Assembly (NCBI GenBank): GCA_019671135.1
Contig: JAHRHY010000002.1
Location: 2,991,501 to 3,055,500, forward strand
Direction: 5' to 3'
Length of the DNA: 64,000 bases
Origin: Linnemannia hyalina
Taxonomy: Eukaryota; Mortierellomycota; Mortierellomycetes; Mortierellales; Mortierellaceae
The position numbers were made by a program, and so were the translations under genes. Each line of letters starts with the position of its first letter. Within the stretch, counting starts at the first letter, position 1. This document shows, one piece after another, positions 61,026 through 64,000 of this stretch. Below the pieces are notes generated by a model. That model did not search any database and was not told where the DNA came from. It was given only the letters and a program-made list of their open reading frames with translations.

Positions 61026-61862
61026 ATGAAGCAATCTCAGCTCAAAATGGTCTTGGCTGCCATGATCGTGGCGTTGATCGCCACCATGGCCGTCGCTGCT
61101 CCCCCTGCTCCCGTCGAGAACCCTCATACCACTTCGGTCGCAAAGCACCATACCACCACCAAGCACCATACCACCACCAAGCCCCACCACCACACCACAT
61201 CTACCCATCACCACGCCAAGCCCAAGAAGACCACGAAGCCCCACAAGCCCAAGACTACCGCCAAGGCGCACAAGTCTACTACGAAGCCTCTCAAGCCCAA
61301 GACTACCACCAAGGCGCACAAGCCGGCCACCACCACCATTGTGCCTACTACCACTGCTCCTCCCACCACTACGGTCACCCCTACGCCCACAACCTCACCC
61401 AAGCCCAAGCCCGGCAAGTATGGTCAGACTGGAACCATTGTTGACCAGAACGATTTCTGTATCTTCTTGCCCCCCACCGTTGGAGGCGACATTGCCGCCA
61501 ACGAGGACCGTGCCGTTGCCTTCTGTACCAAGGCCAACATGCCCGGCGCCCCCGGAGCCAAGGTCCTCCCCAAGGGATTCATCAAGTCTGCTCACTTCTC
61601 TCGTAACACTGCTGCTGGTTGGGTCCAGATCACTGGTCGTATCGACCGTAGCAAGTATAGCCTCTCACCCGAGGACGGTGGTGGACAGTACGATATGCGA
61701 GCCCCTGTTGGTGCTTCCTTCAGTGGGTACAATGCGTTTGTGCAGTTGACTGAGCCTGATGCGGAGATCTACTGTATCCGTGCCTGCACGACCAAGGCTG
61801 ACTGCCCTGTCAACAAGTCTACCCATGGATGTGTTCGCGTCCTTGGTGGTGACTACTCGTAA
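61026..61862 (+). CDS. Secreted six-cysteine protein with Thr/His/Lys/Pro-rich stalk
   Basis: Intronless 278-aa protein. After a hydrophobic signal peptide (about 1-27, second in-frame Met at residue 8) comes a stalk from about 33 to 127 made of short repeats of KHHTTTK, KPHKPKTT and KAHKPxTT, positively charged and Thr-rich, probably O-glycosylated. The C-terminal 145 residues are the same module as in the protein encoded at 57032-57565, with the six cysteines and all landmark motifs kept (GGDIAANEDRAVAFC, LPKGFIKSAH, AAGWVQITGR, DGGGQYD, DCPVNKST). Function unknown. The stalk resembles cell-wall-spanning linkers, so display at the wall is plausible, but no GPI signal or transmembrane end is present. 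It is divergent from its paralogue across 3.46 kb. Confidence 0.88.
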   Translation: MKQSQLKMVLAAMIVALIATMAVAAPPAPVENPHTTSVAKHHTTTKHHTTTKPHHHTTSTHHHAKPKKTTKPHKPKTTAKAHKSTTKPLKPKTTTKAHKPATTTIVPTTTAPPTTTVTPTPTTSPKPKPGKYGQTGTIVDQNDFCIFLPPTVGGDIAANEDRAVAFCTKANMPGAPGAKVLPKGFIKSAHFSRNTAAGWVQITGRIDRSKYSLSPEDGGGQYDMRAPVGASFSGYNAFVQLTEPDAEIYCIRACTTKADCPVNKSTHGCVRVLGGDYS

Positions 61863-62217
61863 AGAAGAGGACTATTGGATCTATAGCCTCTTTAGCGTGA
61901 AGAAGTTTATCGCCCCTTTTTCTTTTTTTTTTTCTTGACAGCTGAGTGATGAATAAAAAACCGTCGCCTCCCGTACCTGAAAGTGGTGAATGATAGTCGA
62001 TTGTCGATTGTGGTGTGAGTCTGATAGTTTTGTACCTGAAGCTGAAGGCGACCAATTGATCCATTGTGAATGTGACTGTTCTTCGAAGCGCTCGATGAAT
62101 GATAAAAGTGCGCGTCTCGTCCTCGCTCTCTTTTTCCCACACGCATTCAAACACTCTTACAGACAAACACATTTACTCCTACTCCCTACTCCAACTTTCC
62201 CTTCCCTTCCTTACACC
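61863..62217. other. Spacer, 3' end of the stalked gene and FAHD1 promoter
   Basis: 355 bp. A T-rich stretch at 61916-61935 suits 3'-end formation, and C/T-rich sequence before 62218 suits the leader of the next gene. No other gene. Confidence 0.55.
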
Positions 62218-63270
62218 ATGGCTTCCCGCAACTTTATCCACTCTGGTCGCAAGATCATCGCCATCGGCCGCAACTTTAGCGAGCACGCAAAAGAGCTCGG
62301 AAACGCCGTCCCCAAATCGCCCTTCTTTTTTCTCAAGCCCACATCCTCATTCATCTCCAACGGTCAAGCCATCGAGGTCCCCAAGGGTTGTGAAGTCCAC
62401 CACGAGGTTGAGCTGGGTGTCGTTATCGGAAAGGACGGTCGTGACATCTCGGCCAAGGATGCTCATCACCACATTGCGGGGTATACCTTGGCCTTGGATA
62501 TGACGGCTAGGAACTTGCAGGATCAGGCCAAGAAGGCCGGCTTGCCTTGGAGTGCGGCCAAGGGCTATGATACCTTCACACCTGTGGGGGAGTTTATTGC
62601 GAAGGATGCTATTCAGGACACTAATGATGTCGATCTGTCGTTGAAGATTGATGGCGTTACGAAGCAGAATGGAAACACCCGCGATATGATCTTCAAGTAA
62701 GTCCCCTTCTCATTTTTTTGTTTGGTTACTTTGACTTTCAGTTGGTTCAATTGGGTCAATTGGTGGCGGCCGAGCAAGAGATAGTGAGGCTTGGAGCGAT
62801 GGGGAATTTGCTTTCCTTTTACGTCCATTCCGGGGTAAAATGTTCAAAAAAACGCTTAATTGTTTGTTATGCGCAGTGTGGAGGACGAAAAAAAAAGCCG
62901 TTTGTCTGATCTACTGTTAGTCAACATGGGTTGTCAAGATCCACCATGTACCCATTCCATCGTACTCGTACCTTATCATTATTTTTTCTGGCTGTCGATT
63001 CCCGAACCCCTTCGCAAACTAATGATATTATTTCCCAATACATCGCTTGATTGCTTACCACTTACCCAAACAACAATTAGGATCCCTTCATTGATCGAGT
63101 ACGTCTCAACCATCATGAAGTTGCAAGAGGGCGACGTTATCTTGACCGGTACCCCCGCCGGTGTTGGCCGTGTCCTCCCCGGCGAGACTGTCACCTGCGA
63201 GTTGGCCTCCAAGGGCAAGATTGTTTCCCAGCTTCGCTTCCCTGTCATTGACCGCCCCAACAAGGCCTAA
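62218..63270 (+). CDS. FAHD1: FAHD1-type acylpyruvase/oxaloacetate decarboxylase
   Basis: Two exons, 62218-62696 and 63081-63270, 222 aa, the usual length of single-domain FAH proteins. The metal-binding E-x-E is in HHEVELGVVIGKD, the downstream Asp in GYTLALDMTARN, and the substrate-loop residues in AKGYDTFTPVGEF. Exon 2 supplies the IPSLIEYVS helix and the LTGTPAGVGRV segment that closes the active site. By family knowledge it hydrolyses acylpyruvates and decarboxylates oxaloacetate, usually in mitochondria. No strong targeting sequence is seen before the conserved start (MASRNFIHSGRKIIAIG), so location is open. The 384-nt intron keeps an open frame of 68 codons just before exon 2 by chance. 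The start is preceded by CACC, a good context. Confidence 0.92.
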
Positions 63271-63577
63271 TTGAACACACCGCACGGTTACACGTTCCAG
63301 TTGAATGTCACTTCCTTGTTTACCACAATGTACTACTTTCTTTCACCAAAATATTAGGCGTCTACATAATAACTCAACCAGTTTTTGTCTTATTGTTTGC
63401 GCATTGTTTTAAGTCATTGAACATCCATTCGGTTTGTGGGAGAGAAAGTCTAGAACGAATGGTGTCAACAGTTACTACTACGATTATGATTACTTGTGGA
63501 GGGAAGAGGCTTGGAGAACAGCGAAATCGGTTTGTTTGCAATCATACATGTGTTGTTGTAAAAGCTTGAGAAAGAGA
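63271..63577. other. Convergent spacer, no gene
   Basis: 307 bp between the stop codons of the FAHD1-like gene and the LIM gene. No gene is supported. Confidence 0.6.
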
Positions 63578-64000
63578 TCAGGCGGTTGGAGTGGAAGTCG
63601 TTCGGGAGCCATTCTTGTAATGGGCCTTGCAATATGGTTTGCCGTTCTCGACATAATATGAAGTTGCGTCGAACCCAATATGGCACACCTATCATCCAAC
63701 AAACGTTAACAAGAAAACAGGATGTAAAGAAGACGTAAAGCATAAGGGAACAGTGTGTCAGTAAGAGTCAGATGTGATACCTTTGCAAAAAAGTGGAATC
63801 GTACAAAGAAAAGAATACTGTAAATAATGGAAATTTGCACTTTCTTCTGAACTTACGGAGCAGCCAAAGCAATCGCGATGCCATTTCCCCTTCAATGCGC
63901 TGATAAAGTCACCCTGGATTGGGTCCTGACACCCTGTGCACTTTGGAGCGAAAAGACGGAGATAGTCCTTTTCGCAGTATGGGAACCCGTCATGGACCAT
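63578..64000 (-). CDS. LIM-domain protein, C-terminal part (truncated by the window edge)
   Basis: Two exons seen: 64000-63857 (entering from beyond the window) and 63688-63578, giving the last 84 residues. They hold the end of one LIM domain (PYCEKDY) and one complete terminal LIM domain: CTGC, then HRDC, then CSVC completed across the intron, then CKAH. The tail after it is short (YKNGSRTTSTPTA). Linear LIM domains with the PYCEKDY...FAPKC spacing resemble paxillin/Pxl1-like scaffolds that act at actin-rich growth sites, but Rho-GAP LIM proteins cannot be excluded without the N-terminus. The Met codon at 63998-64000 may be internal. Confidence 0.82.

Overview
The window is nuclear DNA of a filamentous, early-diverging fungus. 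Protein-coding genes are interrupted by short GT-AG introns (mostly 80-250 nt), spacers are pyrimidine- or purine-rich, and the gene set is fungal: a Slt2-type MAP kinase, Gcn20, Rts1/B56, a Zn2Cys6 regulator and a NACHT-WD40 receptor-like protein. An ARM-like + NACHT + pentapeptide + WD40 receptor beside tandem secreted sphingomyelinases points to Mucoromycota, most likely Mortierellomycotina. That placement is inference; no search could be run. Exon models were built by hand from splice sites, reading-frame continuity and family conservation. All of them close without a frame error.

Layout. 1956-7253 (+): NLR-like receptor, intronless in its coding part. 8913-11054 (-): cell-wall-integrity MAP kinase, 7 exons. 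13460-14693 (+): Hut1-type ER nucleotide-sugar transporter. 15950-18560 (-): bHLH transcription factor. 18561-22102: gene-poor. 22103-23728: three tRNA genes (Phe, Ala, Ala), with the two Ala genes forming a 175-bp inverted repeat that was later hit by a truncated LINE-like insertion. 24610-28733 (+): PP2A B56 subunit, 11 exons. 29053-32883 (-): Zn2Cys6 transcription factor. 34630-35440 (+): secreted GH16 protein. 35917-38542 (+): Gcn20-type ABC-F ATPase. 40495-43865 (+): F-box/WD40 protein. 44306-46788 and 49558-51647 (-): two tandem saposin-type acid sphingomyelinase-like enzymes. 54752-56484 (-): PhyH-type dioxygenase. 57032-57565 (-) and 61026-61862 (+): head-to-head pair of paralogous secreted six-cysteine proteins. 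62218-63270 (+): FAHD1-type hydrolase. 63578-64000 (-): C-terminal end of a LIM protein that runs off the window.

Functional themes. Several genes concern cell wall, secretion and environmental sensing: Slt2 MAPK, GH16, Hut1, secreted sphingomyelinases, the secreted six-Cys pair and the NLR. There is no operon-like organisation; neighbours are independent transcription units. All five genes encoding predicted secreted proteins have a TATA-like box 90-200 bp before the start codon. The most unusual features are the tRNA-Ala palindrome with its nested retroelement footprints, the 14-WD40-repeat NLR, and the secreted six-Cys module found both alone and on a Thr/His/Lys/Pro-rich stalk.
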